Below are positions 11,412 through 22,976 of a stretch of DNA of 64,000 nt, piece by piece. Source of the DNA: Gnetum montanum (taxonomy: Eukaryota; Streptophyta; Gnetopsida; Gnetales; Gnetaceae); assembly GCA_015680685.1 (NCBI GenBank), contig MNCI01020610.1:163836-227835 (forward strand). Reading direction: 5' to 3'. The notes beneath the pieces are model-generated. The model was not told the origin of the DNA. It did not search any database and saw nothing but the letters and a program-made list of their open reading frames with translations. Within the stretch, counting starts at the first letter, position 1; each line of letters begins with the position of its first letter. The position numbers and the translations under genes are program-made.

Positions 11412-11820
11412 NNNNNNNNNNNNNNNNNNNNNNNNNNNNNNNNNNNNNNNNNNNNNNNNNNNNNNNNNNNNNNNNNNNNNNNNNNNNNNNNNNNNNNNNN
11501 NNNNNNNNNNNNNNNNNNNNNNNNNNNNNNNNNNNNNNNNNNNNNNNNNNNNNNNNNNNNNNNNNNNNNNNNNNNNNNNNNNNNNNNNNNNNNNNNNNNN
11601 NNNNNNNNNNNNNNNNNNNNNNNNNNNNNNNNNNNNNNNNNNNNNNNNNNNNNNNNNNNNNNNNNNNNNNNNNNNNNNNNNNNNNNNNNNNNNNNNNNNN
11701 NNNNNNNNNNNNNNNNNNNNNNNNNNNNNNNNNNNNNNNNNNNNNNNNNNNNNNNNNNNNNNNNNNNNNNNNNNNNNNNNNNNNNNNNNNNNNNNNNNNN
11801 NNNNNNNNNNNNNNNNNNNN
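11412..11820. other. Assembly gap (409 N)
   Basis: A run of N inside the integrase region. Sequence right of the gap matches the post-pol 3' region of family A from about 28915, so the gap covers at least the integrase C-terminus and the start of the non-coding 3' region. Confidence 0.99.
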
Positions 11821-12946
11821 ATTGAATTATATCATATTGATTGCTAATGTTTGGTTTTTACCTTTGAATTATGATGCTAATATTAAGGTATAGTTCTTTT
11901 TGTAAAATAGGCAATGAGTCCACGTTGTCCACTCATCCATACAACTCTATGGTCTCCTTTGGCTTGGAACTATATAGTTCCCTTTTTCTAAGTAAACTTG
12001 TTAATGAATTGGTGGCTGGGTATTTTTCAAACCAAGGAAAGATTCAAAAGATGAAAAGGGTGTGACTTCAAGGGGATTTGATGCATTAGTGCTAGCCATT
12101 CTCTTGGGTGCTTGGATGCCTTTTCTTGGGTTTTTGACCATTCTGACATTGTTCAAAAATTAGGAAGCTGAGTGAATAAAAATAAGTCTTTGCATGGTGT
12201 GGTTTTCATGAATAAACATAAAAAAAGAGAGAAAAAAGAGAAAAATGTTAGAATTCAAAGCACACCCCTTAGACATGATAAAGCAATATGGGCTACAAGT
12301 GCTAGTTATGGCACTGGAAAGACATGTTACCCATGCCTAAAGGTTCCCTCTAACTAAGGCCCTTTCTCGCTTCCTACTTCTCCATCTCACTCTCCTTAGG
12401 ATGGTGGTCACTCTTTGTGGAAGCATTCTTGTTGCCTCCAGAGGATGGATTGGCCACGTGTATTGATGCGAGGTCACTAAATGTGGTTAGTTTGAGTTTG
12501 GATTTGAGATGAGTTCTACTTAGTTATCTTAACCATGAAATACAAAAGGGGCTTTACACAACCTTTTTCTTGGGATTTCATTCCATCCTCTCCTCTCCAT
12601 ATTTCGTCCCATTTTCCACCTCATTGTCGATTTTATCATTAGTTCGTTCTGGGGTGATGCATTGTTTTTCTTTGGTAAATTCTTGTGGGTAAGTTTTTAA
12701 CTCTTGCTTCCAAATGACATTCCTAGAGCCTATGAACTCTTTGGTTTGTGGGTTTTTCAAGGCATAAAGGGCATGAGCCTACTTTGGGAAGGACCCACTG
12801 GCATTCCTTTTTTGGTGCAATTGTTAACTTATTTCCCTTAAACATTTCCTGCAATCAATCATTTCTTCTTTCATCCCCATCCATGACATCCATTTTATTA
12901 GCGTTGCTGTTGATATTTTCCATCTTTCTTGTTCCTCATGTTCCTC
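11821..12946 (+). other. Non-coding 3' internal region of family C
   Basis: No coding frame with family resemblance. It is colinear with the family A 3' region at about 28915-30000, sharing CTAATGTTTGGTTTTTACCT, AAGGGTGTGACTTCAAGG and GGACCCACTG. From about 12779 onward the sequence recurs at the starts of units 2 and 3. The join TTCCTCATGTT/CCTCAAGCTT at 12946/12947 is a deletion removing the polypurine tract and the first part of the 3' LTR. Confidence 0.7.
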
Positions 12947-13121
12947 AAGCTTACTTAACCATACAATCGTGACATACAAGTAAGCTTGGGAAAACAACAA
13001 TCAACCAACCTGTCCTTGTTCCATAAGGGCGCATAAGCACTTAGTCCTTGGAATTCGACGGAATCATGCATGAAATGCTCGTATTTGTATGGTTGACCAT
13101 AGGGTACCTCGCCGCTCATCA
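12947..13121 (+). repeat. 3' LTR remnant of family C
   Basis: It matches the last part of the 5' LTR (about 5278-5503) and ends GCCGCTCATCA. U3 and R are missing, so no promoter is left. It carries a perfect 11-bp version of the U5 hairpin. Copies sit at about 35400-35530 (with the LTR end deleted) and 48560-48738, so the deletion predates the tandem amplification. Confidence 0.78.
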
Positions 13122-15856
13122 TTCTATAAAGGAGAATTGGTTCCATTTCTATCTTTCGTATCATGATTGGCCCCATCATAAGCTTCATAAAATGATCTTG
13201 TTGACTTTGATCACGAGTTAATAGGAAATTGAAAATGTAAATTGCTATGCTAGTTGAAATACTTGAAATTATTTAGTGTTACATTATTGGCCCCTAAAAG
13301 GTTATAGATAAAATATAACTTAATGTTACATGATCAAATTCCTTACAAGTTTATGGATAAAATCTAATTCAGCATTGCATGATCAAGCCTTTTGTATAAT
13401 TGGTAGTTGGCCTCTTGGCCAAAACAAAATCAAAACAAAAATCAAGAATTTGACCTCATGGAGAATATAGCAAAAACTCTCCACTGTTCATTAAAGGTAC
13501 TATATTTTATATGGTCAAATGATTACATAGGATGATGCTACAAACTAGCAAATTCAAATCAAAGTATGTAAATAGCCAACATGTCACTTGTTAAAACCCA
13601 TTTTAACCAAAAATTATTAAGTAACAATAAGGTATTAGCCTAGTGGTAAGACTCTTGATTTGCTAGCTCCATCTCATGGATTTGACTCTAGGTAGTGTTA
13701 AGTTATAAAGGACTATATATTTTGGGTTTACCTATATTACAATTATTTCAAGGTTCCAACATCAAAATGATTTGATTCAAAACTTTAAATTTAAATTTAT
13801 GTTAACATGTTATTTGAAATTATATCCTAACATTTTATTAATGAAAATTTATGTTAGGAAATGTTGTACCACCATGTACCTACTTGTGCTTGCCCATCAT
13901 TTTATACTCTCCTATAGGTTTTCATACTCTTCTCTCTAATTTGCATTTATTAAATCATATCTGCATTATGCTAGTTGGCTAATTTTTAATGCCGTCCATT
14001 TGGTTCTTTTTGGCTATGTTATTTTTGTACTATGATATTATTTGCTATCTCTTTCCTCTTTTCATTAGTTGATTTTAATACTTTTAGGTTGAGCCATCAC
14101 CTCCCATAAATGTGGGTTTTGTTCCCGACTTTTTTCCTTGTATTCTTTTTGAGATTTTTCCTTTACAGTTTTTTTTTTAAATTAATGAATAAAGAAACTT
14201 ATCTTAAACACCAATTTTAAACGTTTTCCTCAATGATAAAGGGGCAACATAAAGTTGGATGTCTTTGAAAAAGTAGGAAAGCGTGGTGGCTTTTGTGCAA
14301 TCAAAAGTAATCAATCGTTGTAGTGTTAAAGGGTAGGGGACCGAATGCCTGATCGACAAAGTTATCCGGTACGCTATGGAACGATATTTTGTTTCTTACA
14401 ATGATTGTTTGTCTATTATCTTTCCTCCAAAGAAGTTGATAGCCTTAGCCATGGTCCCAAGCTGTGTATTTCAGATTCAACTTTTTATTTAAAAAATTAT
14501 TTTATAATTTTTCCCTAAAGAAAATTCATTTTAGAAATTAATAACCATTGATAAACGTGACTATCGATACTAAAATGTTATCCGAAACTCCAGTCCACCC
14601 ATGAGCTGCACAGGCAACCACAAAAGCACGATCTGAAAAAATGGCTGTCACAGGTAACGGTATGTTACGTGGATGCTTTTAAACTAAAACTGAAATTTAC
14701 AAAAATTTTATAGTAAAACTAAAATTTTAAGTACAGCGAGATCTTTTTTCTTGGATGTTTCGAATTAATTTATTTCAAAATTTCTTTTACAGAGTAATTA
14801 TTCAACGCCTAAATTATCAATTTTCATGTACCATGGAGAGGCAGTGTTACCACGGAGAAACAAATTTACACAAGCACCAATTTTTATATGTTATTATTCT
14901 CATGTGCTCAGCGAATCTTAGGTAACGTCGTTTTGGGTTATAGTCCAGCATTACTTGGAAAGAGAACGACAACCACTGGCGCAACTTTTATAAAAGATAA
15001 AATCTAACTTGGCCAATAATAATCAGATACAAGAAACCCCCCACAGCCCCTCTTCGCATCGGAAGATCAGAAAACATGGCTGCTCCCGCATGATTCTTTT
15101 AATCAACATTCTCCATTTTTAAATCGGTTTTTGTGTTTTAATAATGAACAGCCATGTTTTATAACTAGCCCACGCCCTGGAATCTTAGATTTAGGAGATC
15201 GATTCAGATCGAAAAGGTGTAGTAGTGCAGTACATTACTTTCCGATTGTCAAAAAGTAGATTGAACTTTTGCAGATCTACAGCTTATAAATAAATAACAA
15301 AAACACATGGTATTTTGTTTCTATCTAAGGGACAGATTTTCCACCTCTCTGGGTCCGCAATGCAGGCAGCAACCTTTGAAGATTCCTTTCAGGAGTACCA
15401 TTGATCTGTGCCGTGTTCATGGCCACAAGATGAGACAGTAAAGACAACATCCTTCACTTCTTCTTTTGCTCCTGCGTGCCCTTAATTAGGCCCAGCTGGT
15501 TGCCCTTGCGCCACCTTCGATTGGTTGAGAGGAAAACAATGGTCAAGCAACCTTTATTTTTCATTACTTATTTGCAGTCATGAGGTATACACAGGATATG
15601 CACACTTTTGCAGAGTAGAATAATAATAATTCCAGGTCCTACACGGATCAGTATACACTTAAGTAACTGCATCACCGGTACACTGCACTGACATGGAATA
15701 AACACAGCACTACAATACAATACAATACGGGAACAGCACGCAGGATCTCTCAGGTGAGTTTCCGATGATGCACAGACAGATTATTCCAGAGAAAGATCCT
15801 ATTATTCCAGGGGAAAAAGAGAGGGTAGGGTAAATGACGAAGGGTACCAGAGATTT
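13122..15856. other. Flank and 3' side of HIPP-1
   Basis: Non-coding. It starts with TTCTA, the likely right target duplicate of element C, followed by the original flank also seen at 48739 and 56093 onward. It contains a SINE (13627-13740). The part 14334-15103 is kept in unit 3 but replaced in unit 2. A possible HIPP-1 polyadenylation signal (AATAAA on the minus strand) lies at 15553-15558, about 300 bp after the stop. No other gene is seen. Confidence 0.5.
13627..13740 (+). repeat. tRNA-derived SINE head (unit 1)
   Basis: TTAGCCTAGTGGTAAGACTC resembles a polymerase III A box and GGATTTGACTCTAGG a B box about 35 nt later. The tRNA-like fold is poor and the copies diverge, so I read it as a SINE, not a tRNA gene. 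Copies are at 35996 and 56096. Confidence 0.6.
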
Positions 15857-17207
15857 TTAACAGATGGTGCAGGAGTCCTGTTTTTCTTCGTTCCAGACGT
15901 ACCAGACCTCATTGGGAGCACGCGCAGGGTGGTACGTCGGCCACATTATATCGGGCCTGCTTGTGCAGGCGGTGCAGGGTGGGTAACAGGGGCCGGTGTA
16001 ATTCATGCATGGACATGGCTGAACTTCTACCCTGACCACTTCGGGTTTCTTCTCCTCCTTCTTCTCCTCTTTCTTATCCTCTTCGGGTTTCTTCTCCTCC
16101 TTCTTCTCCTCTTTCTTTTCTTCCTTCTTTTCTTCCTTCTTCTCTTCTTTCTTCTCCTCCTTCTTCTCTTCTTTCTTCTCCTCCTTCTTCTCCTCTTTCT
16201 TCTCCTCCTTCTTCTCCTCCTTCTTCTCTTCCTTCTTCTCTTCTTTCTTTTCTTCCTTCTTCTCCTCCTTCGGCGGCGGCGGCGGCGGAGGCTTCGGTAC
16301 CGGTCCTGCGTACAAGAGCTCTGCGCATCGGAACTTTTTCCTCAGTTGGTTTGCTACCTGGACTGGATCGGCATCGCCTATTACGCTCAATGTTCTTTGC
16401 GACATATCGATCGCCAGCCTATCGATCCCTGATATTCAGAAACCCTCAGCTATTTAGAACACTTGACATTGCAACGAGAATGAAAAAATTTACACAAAAT
16501 TCAGCATCAGCATGTTGAAAACGAGGACCTAATTAAAGGATCTCCTAGTGTCGTCAGGGGTTTAATGATCAACGGAACAGATCCAGATACAGAGCACCTA
16601 AACAAAACCGCCGCAAAGCTAAAAAGGTCGGGAACAGGCAACGCTTGCAAAAGGTCGAAATTATCCGGAAAATAAAATCCTCGAACGATTGAAATACACT
16701 TCGAAGGTTCAAGATCTAGAAAAGGAAAGTCGGAAAAAAGTTGAGAATCAAGGCACAACATTTGGAATCTGCTTACGGTGTCAAAATTGACAAGCAAACA
16801 CAGATCGCTTAAGTAAGAAGTGGAATTGAGCCATGAAAGGCGGCTCCAGACAATTTTAACTAATAATTAAGGAAATGAATTTCGTTTCTGCTTTAGATCC
16901 GGAAAGGGAAGTTTATTTCACCGTGCAAAACAACAGGAAACGGCTTCAATAACAAAAAGGCTGAACTCTTACCGCCGATCTTGGTGACAGACTGCAAGGC
17001 TACCTTCTTGCACTTGTCGCAGTACATATCGAGCCTCATAATGGTTTGCTGAACACAAACAGAACGAAGTTCACTTCAAGTTCAGCGTGAAACAGAAAAT
17101 CCGCTTGAAAAACAACACCTAGAATCAATTTAAGCATCTTTACGAACAAAACCTAGAATTCTACAAAACAAAGGTAGAAAACACAGAAGATTGCTCACAT
17201 TCGCCAT
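15857..17207 (-). CDS. HIPP-1: heavy-metal-associated isoprenylated plant protein with a Lys/Glu-rich repeat
   Basis: Three exons on the minus strand: 17199-17207, 16973-17048 and 15857-16428; joined they give 218 residues. The start MANQTIMRLDMYCDKC comes from a 9-nt first exon (M-A-N) whose donor (GTGAGC) and the next acceptor (TTCAG) keep frame. Residues about 4-70 form an HMA fold; CDKC is the metal-binding CXXC loop, and IDRLAIDM and LSVIGDADPVQV match later strands. A polyproline stretch follows, then a long KKEE repeat (plus-strand 16046-16272), then a Cys-rich tail (CPCMNYTGPCYPPC). It ends CTIC, a CaaX-type prenylation site. HIPPs bind metal ions and attach to membranes through the lipid. 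A weak TATA-like motif is near 17354-17364. Metal and partner cannot be told from sequence. Confidence 0.9.
16046..16272 (-). repeat. KKEE-coding microsatellite in HIPP-1
   Basis: Imperfect 12-nt units of AAGAAGGAGGAG type encode Lys-Lys-Glu-Glu. The opposite strand reads as long Leu/Phe or Ser/Pro ORFs that are artefacts. The tract is longer than in HIPP-2 and much longer than in HIPP-3. Confidence 0.88.
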
Positions 17208-19940
17208 CAGGAAGGCAGCAAAAAGGCAGAGGCAACGCTAGTTTGGAGGCTGAGGCGTTCGAGCTACCACAGCAGACGAGAAGGGGCAGCAGCAGCACAC
17301 ACAAAGAAATGCAGAAGCGAGTAAGATGCGTAGGAAAGACGGAAATTCGAGAGCGAATATAATAGAGCACAGCAACGAAGACTGCCGATGTAAAATGGCG
17401 CGGCCGTACAACAATGGAAAGGTAACAAACATAAGCATCTCACTCTATTTTGTTGCCTAAATCCGGGCCTTTCGGCTTTGCGTTAAAATCGTACATGGAG
17501 TGTAGATGAACGACTACGATTGGCCCACACTTCGCCTGGTCCGAATTGTGAGTGTGAATAAATTGCGATCTTGAACGCAGCGGAACAGTGTCAGGCCCTG
17601 ACAATTGCCACATATTTTGGCCAAATGATTGCTAACCTCTACACATTTTGATTCCAGTTTGAAAACAATACGTAAACAGATACAGAATAAGCTTATTCTC
17701 AAACAAAATGATTATTTATTACCGTGCCCGATGTGCCAAGCAAAGTAACTCTGGCTTTACTTATCATCCGTTTCTTCCGCATTTTCCACTTGTCCGTTAA
17801 TCAACGGCTGTACGTAAAATTATCGAACTTTTCTTCCGCATTTTCCGCTTGTCTGTGAATCCAAGGCTCTGAAAATCGATCTGGCGATTATTTTCGATCA
17901 AATTTCGGTTAACGAAACTATGATTTATCCGTGATCGCCATAGAGTCCCGTGTTACTACCTCGTTGTCCTTTCTTCGTCCGATTTGGTCTCCCCCAGCTG
18001 GCGGGCACTTTTCACAGCGCCACGTGGAACAACTTTTTAGAGCTTATGTCCAATTTTACCGCCACAGGTAGGAACCGCCATAAACATAATAATTATCGAT
18101 CGCACAGTTAAGCTTGGCAATCGAACGGACACATGATTCGTTGCCGGTGGATTTATTTTGTATTTGCTCAAGCACCCAGTCGTTTGTCAGGGAAATTTAA
18201 AAAAAAAAAAAATTGTTTGGTTTTTTTCTGGCTTTGTTGTTTTCTTATTTGGTAGGATTAGCTTTTGGAGTTACCGTGATGTTGTTTCTTTTAAGTTGTA
18301 GGAATTAGGTTTGACCCTTGAGTTAGTCATTTAAAAGGGTGTTCGATTCAAATAATAAATAATAAATAATAATATTTGAAAAATTCTCAAATTAATGAAG
18401 AGAGTTCTAAGAAGCTCAATTTTTGGAATGCTTTTTCAGATTAGTATGAAAAAACTTTTTCTTTTAGGGTAGGAAAAGGACTAGGCCTCATGGCTGCACA
18501 AAAACTCTCTAATGAGTTTTCACTTCTTGGTAAAGGCTTGGATGTAGTCACTCAAGAGAGGAGGGTGGTTGGACCAAGAAAGTAAATAAATAATAATACT
18601 CAAAAAAATTCTTAGATCAATGAAGGGAGAGTTTAAAGAAAAAGCCGAACTATTTTTGGAATGCCTTTTTAGGTTTTCATGTATGCCTTCACAAGTTTCA
18701 CTTCTTGCTAAGGGTTTACTGTAGAGAACTGTCCGAAGACAAAGAACACGACAGCCAAAAATAATGAGCAAATAACAATAAAAGGTGAAAGCTTCAAAAT
18801 GAAAAAGATAAAAAAAATTTATACGGAAGAAAATAAATTTTAAAAAATTAGAATTTCACTCCTTCTACAAACCCCTGAAACCTACCTTTAAATAATGATC
18901 CATTTTTATTTTCTTATTTTTTTATAATAATAATAATGAATATACTTGACAATGGACGACATATGTTTGTCCTATGTGCACACGACGGCGGTTTTGGATG
19001 GATGCTTTTCTTGTTCTTCGTCTATTACTTGCTCCAGTTGCTGATGTGTGGTGTCGGTTCAATTTCCTTTCCACGTGGTCAGTCTGCGTTTCCGTTTTCC
19101 AGTGTCCTCCAACAACTTATGTCTGCGTCATCGTCAATGAAAAACATGAACAACCCGGCTTCACCTCTCGCACCGGTGCTATGAATAAAACACGTACACG
19201 GGCTCCAATTTTGACATGGATGGTGCAAACCATTTGGACGCCAACGACAAAAGAAACCGCAAAAATATGATTAATGTACAGGGTGTACCTCAAACCTTGT
19301 AGGGATAGGATAGGATACTTTATAATGATGGTTGGTTTGAATGTCTTACCGTTTGCTTAAAGAGATAATGAACTATTCGCTTTAGCTACCTGCAATTCGT
19401 AAATTCATGAATTATTTTAATGTTAAGCACGTGAGTTTACTCTTGGCAGATTACTTCAAAGATTCTTCAACTTCGCAAGTCATTTTTTTAATTTTTATCT
19501 TACCTTTGTCCTAGTAAAATAGGGTTGGTTACTCTATCTTACAAACTGAATTTTGAATTTATGAAAATATTATTATTATGAAAGGTAGAAAATAAACAAG
19601 GATTTAACACATATAGAATACTTGATAACATAGTCATTTTCGCAATGTATTTTATCTCATCTCTACAAGTTACAATAATAAGATGTTAATTACTCTTTAT
19701 TTGGATACTCTAACTTATAGGTTTGATTCCAATAGGCGATCCTATCTTATAAATTCTATTAAAGCTTTATGTTGGTTCTATGCCCTCAAGTTGGCCCTCA
19801 CTAATATACTTAATAAAAGTAGTGAATAGGAAAACTATGATGTACCTTGTACCATTCATAACTTGCATTTGGCTTTTCTACAAGAAGTTTTGAATCATAC
19901 TAGTTTCATTATCAATTTCAACATGTTTAATTTGGCTGAA
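17208..19940. other. HIPP-1 5' region and intergenic DNA
   Basis: Probable promoter and upstream flank of HIPP-1, read leftward. A tandemly repeated motif, TTCTTCCGCATTTTCC, occurs near 17772 and 17830; unit 2 has one copy. An AAATAATAAATAATAA microsatellite lies near 18351 and is shorter in unit 2. ORFs at 18936-19270 have no recognised family and change frame content between units, so I do not call a gene. Confidence 0.45.
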
Positions 19941-19941
19941 C

Positions 19942-20084
19942 AATGCTAAGTTGGTTAAAGCATCTAGCTTGTGGTTTGCAAGTCATAAGTTGAACTCAAA
20001 TGGTATACTAATTTAACACACATAATATTTTGCTTATATTCTATAAAAGTATCATATCAGTTAGTTTTAGTTTTAGTTTTAGTA
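19942..20084 (+). repeat. tRNA-derived SINE with TTTTAG tail (unit 1)
   Basis: The head AAGTTGGTTAAAGCATC resembles an A box and AAGTTGAACTC a B box. A short body ends in repeated TTTTAG (about 20060-20083). The unit 2 copy (41651-41784) has a shorter tail. Confidence 0.5.
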
Positions 20085-22059
20085 TGTCTCATTTAATGTT
20101 TTTAAACAAGCAATTATGAACTAGTATTATGGGAAAATTTATTTAAAAGTCACATTTAAAAAATAAATTTAATATAATATACATGTATTACATAATGATA
20201 AGTTCTTTTCAAAATTCATTTAAAACTTAAATGTAACAGTGAACCACGAGATTTTCTGGGTATCTTTAAACTAAAATGATTAGTTGGGGTTAACACATTT
20301 TTATTAGGTCTTCAAAACTCATAACAACAGAGCAAAATCATTCAAAAATTCTTTCTTTGTGTTATACACCATTTAAACAAGTAATAAAGCAATTTCATTT
20401 CCATTTCCATTAATCTGAAAAGTAATCTTCTGTCCTTGAAAAGTTAAAGCCACGATTATTTTAATACAATTAAAAATTTAAGCCTCCAAAACCTGTATGA
20501 AAAATACTACATAATACTACATATTCAAAGTCTGCTGTAAAGTCATCCTTGGTCAGCCACCGTAATATCTGACCACTCTGAAAAACATGCTACCGAAACA
20601 AGGAACAGAGCTGCTCCTATCTTCGCGTGGTTTTACTCGGACCACTGATTCCATGACAGAGAGAGGAAGATCAAGAAAGGCACTACTGAAACGACCGACA
20701 TCAACACGAAGCAGAAGACAGCCATGGAGACGCATGAGCACGAGGAAGCCAAAGCGTTGACTACTTGCCTTACCTTGGTAATTATTCAATGCTCAACAAT
20801 GGTTTCAGTCATTTCACAGTCTCACCCAACCCAGATGTGCAGACGTTCGACAGACCTATAAAATCAGAATCCATGGGCAACAGACAATTGTAATCTTCTC
20901 CGTGATGTATTCAAAATTTATACCATGTATGTTTCTCATTTCCAATAAATCTAGAGAGTCTACTGACGCAATAAAAAATTTCGGTTTCAAAAAGAGATTT
21001 TAGTGTTTGTGGTAAAGAAAGCAGCCTTCATGTGCATGGAGTCTTCGTATTCGTATGTCATTTTGACCCTGATTCATAGAATTTTATACATGGCAACCTA
21101 AAGTGCTTATTTTTCGAGTTACGTAAGTTAGAATCTCACGGGAATGTTAGAATTTGCCTTTCCTGTAGTAGAATGAATGTAAACCAGGTCACAGATTCTA
21201 TTGCAGTGAGCCTCGCTGAGTTATGAAAATTTATTCCTTAAAAGTAATTTTACCACTGCTTGCTAGATCAGCCGGCGCTTTAATTTCTGAAAAGAATCGA
21301 GGTTTCTATTATTTTGAACTTTCCAGCACAGGCTACGGCTTACCTCATTGGCTTCTTTTGTTCTCCATTGGTCCTAAAATCCTTCCATCCTAGCTGCATT
21401 ATGAAGCACTGTTTTTTTAACAAGACATGAATGTTTTGGTTTACTCCTTATAGTTTTCATTTTTTGTTTCCTTTAATCTTCCTTTTCATTGGAGCAGCGA
21501 TGTTTTTGTCGCCTGTTAAGGACCACCGTCTGTTGTGTGCAACCTGCCTAGTGACCATGCAAACACCTCCTTATAGTGAATGTGATTTATTATTACTTTT
21601 AGTACAAGAAGCATTGTATTAATTAATTTCATATATATATATATATATAGCTTTTATATTTTATGGCAAATTAAATTCTTTAATGCAGTTATTAAAAATT
21701 TCACTATAATTATTTTCTTAGTAAATGTAATTATTTAGTAAATAGAATATCTCTTGCAAGAAGAAAAATCTTAAGCATATTCACCAACTACTCAAAAAAA
21801 TGTTTTAACATTGTTGTAGTTTAATGTAGAAAACAAAAAATAATTTTATTTGCATTACATTAAATCTTATAAACTAGAAGTAGAAACTCGCTCTCTCTCA
21901 GCTATTATTCCAATTAAGTATTAGAGTGCAACCTTCACTTAATTTCGCTCTTAGAATTCAAAGTGGAAGATGAATTCCACTCCCTTAAGAAGATCATAGG
22001 TTGTGTAGGTTACAAGAGTCCTTGAATATGAGTTTTAACATAAATAAGTTGCATATCTT

Positions 22060-22355
22060 TCTTTTCTATGATGTAACTACCCATTTGAGACAATGTCATA
22101 ATGTTTTAGCAAAAAACTTGTATGATGTGTTTTTATTCCTACCATTAGTGCTTGTTCAAATGGTAGTCTTTTTATTTTTTATGAAAATGTAATTTTGTCA
22201 TAATGTTGTAGCAAAAAACATGTATGATGTGTTTTTATTCTTGCCATTAGTGCTTGGTCAATTGGTAGTCTTTTTATTTTATATGAAAATGTAATATCTG
22301 TCCAATAGATCATATGGATCTTTAGATGTAATAAAGCTTCAATTTCAATTTCAAT
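22060..22355 (+). repeat. Retroposon 3'-end repeat with internal duplication
   Basis: About 110 bp beginning GTCATAATGTTTTAGCAAAA is repeated in tandem. The second copy continues into GTCCAATAGATCATATGG, AATAAAGC and a TTCAATTTCAATTTC tail. The same arrangement is at 43740-44040 and a single diverged copy at 1860-2035. The class is uncertain. Confidence 0.45.
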
Positions 22356-22454
22356 TATCATTTTCAATGATAAGCTCTTGATCATCGTAGGATATATACA
22401 CCATTCCTTATTATATGAGTTTTATACTTAGTGGTATTGTTTTTGCTCTTCACA

Positions 22455-22517
22455 GTGTGTCAACTGAAGTAGAGAGTGTGCCAAGTGAAGTAGAGAGTGT
22501 GCCAAGTGAAGTAGAAA
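22455..22517 (+). repeat. 21-bp minisatellite, three copies
   Basis: The unit GTGCCAAGTGAAGTAGAGA (with GT before it) is present three times here and twice at 44134-44176 in unit 2, showing copy-number change since duplication. Confidence 0.8.
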
Positions 22518-22976
22518 TTTTGGTACAATTACTAATATATCTATTTGTCAAGGCTTTGTGGATTAAGGTGTCAAAATGGATCATCATACAAAGGCTCAAA
22601 GCTCATTCCTCAAGGCAATGTCCTAGAAGGATTGGTGGATTAGTGAAAACCTAACCTCTTTTTAGTGGTTGCACAGGAGTCGGAACCAAGTCTTATAGCT
22701 TGAGATTCCAAGTAGTGGTTTGTTGTGCTTAATTACAAGTTTTTAAACTCAATTATTACTATGTAGCCTCTTTTTTGGCTTTATTAAAATGTCATGTTCT
22801 CATAAAAATAAAATATATGAATTGAAGCTCAAACTATTTGTTTGAAAGTTTAATTTATACAAAAACACATGAATATAACATACAAGATACATTTGTAGCA
22901 ATAAAACCTAAGTACAATAAACGTTTCCAATATTCATGTAATTTTTAAATACTTCTTTTATATTGGTGATGAATCA

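Larger units (their letters stand above)
4442..13121 (+). mobile_element. Family C Ty3/gypsy LTR retrotransposon, decayed, gag-pol type
   Basis: The order is 5' LTR, tRNA-Asp primer site, gag, protease, reverse transcriptase, RNase H, integrase, non-coding 3' region and 3' LTR remnant. Integrase after RNase H places it in Ty3/gypsy; the tRNA-Asp primer site and integrase resemble the Athila/Tat group, though I cannot fix the lineage. Many stops and frameshifts interrupt every domain, so it is dead. The flanks TTTTA and TTCTA fit a 5-bp target-site duplication with one substitution. A 409-base N run (11412-11820) hides the end of integrase, and a deletion at about 12946/12947 removed the end of the internal region and most of the 3' LTR. 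Confidence 0.88.
20085..22976. other. Non-coding DNA between SINE and family B element, unit 1
   Basis: AT-rich, with a (TA)n run near 21630, a retroposon-like tail (22060-22355) and a 21-bp minisatellite (22455-22517). The block 20530-20960 is notably conserved with unit 2 and has short open frames on both strands, but none belongs to a family I know and none has a full gene structure. Confidence 0.45.

Noticed and set aside
10859-11893. One 344-codon integrase ORF running through the gap
   Set aside because: The reading frame across 409 Ns has no meaning; only the part before 11412 is integrase, and the sequence after it is non-coding 3' region.
13627-13710. tRNA gene
   Set aside because: A-box-like and B-box-like motifs exist, but no cloverleaf with a plausible anticodon arm and acceptor stem could be drawn; repeated copies suggest a SINE.
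15929-16432. Long Leu/Phe-rich and Ser-rich ORFs opposite the HIPP KKEE tracts (also 37693-38240 and 58121-58642)
   Set aside because: They are antisense reflections of the Lys/Glu repeat in other frames; the minus strand has proper splice sites, the HMA domain and the CaaX-type end.
18936-19270. 82- and 98-codon ORFs upstream of HIPP-1
   Set aside because: The counterparts in unit 2 (40630-40973) differ by frame-changing indels, and the products have no family resemblance.
22415-22654. ORF with repeated EVESVPS segments
   Set aside because: The repetition comes from a 21-bp minisatellite whose copy number differs in unit 2; no domain follows.
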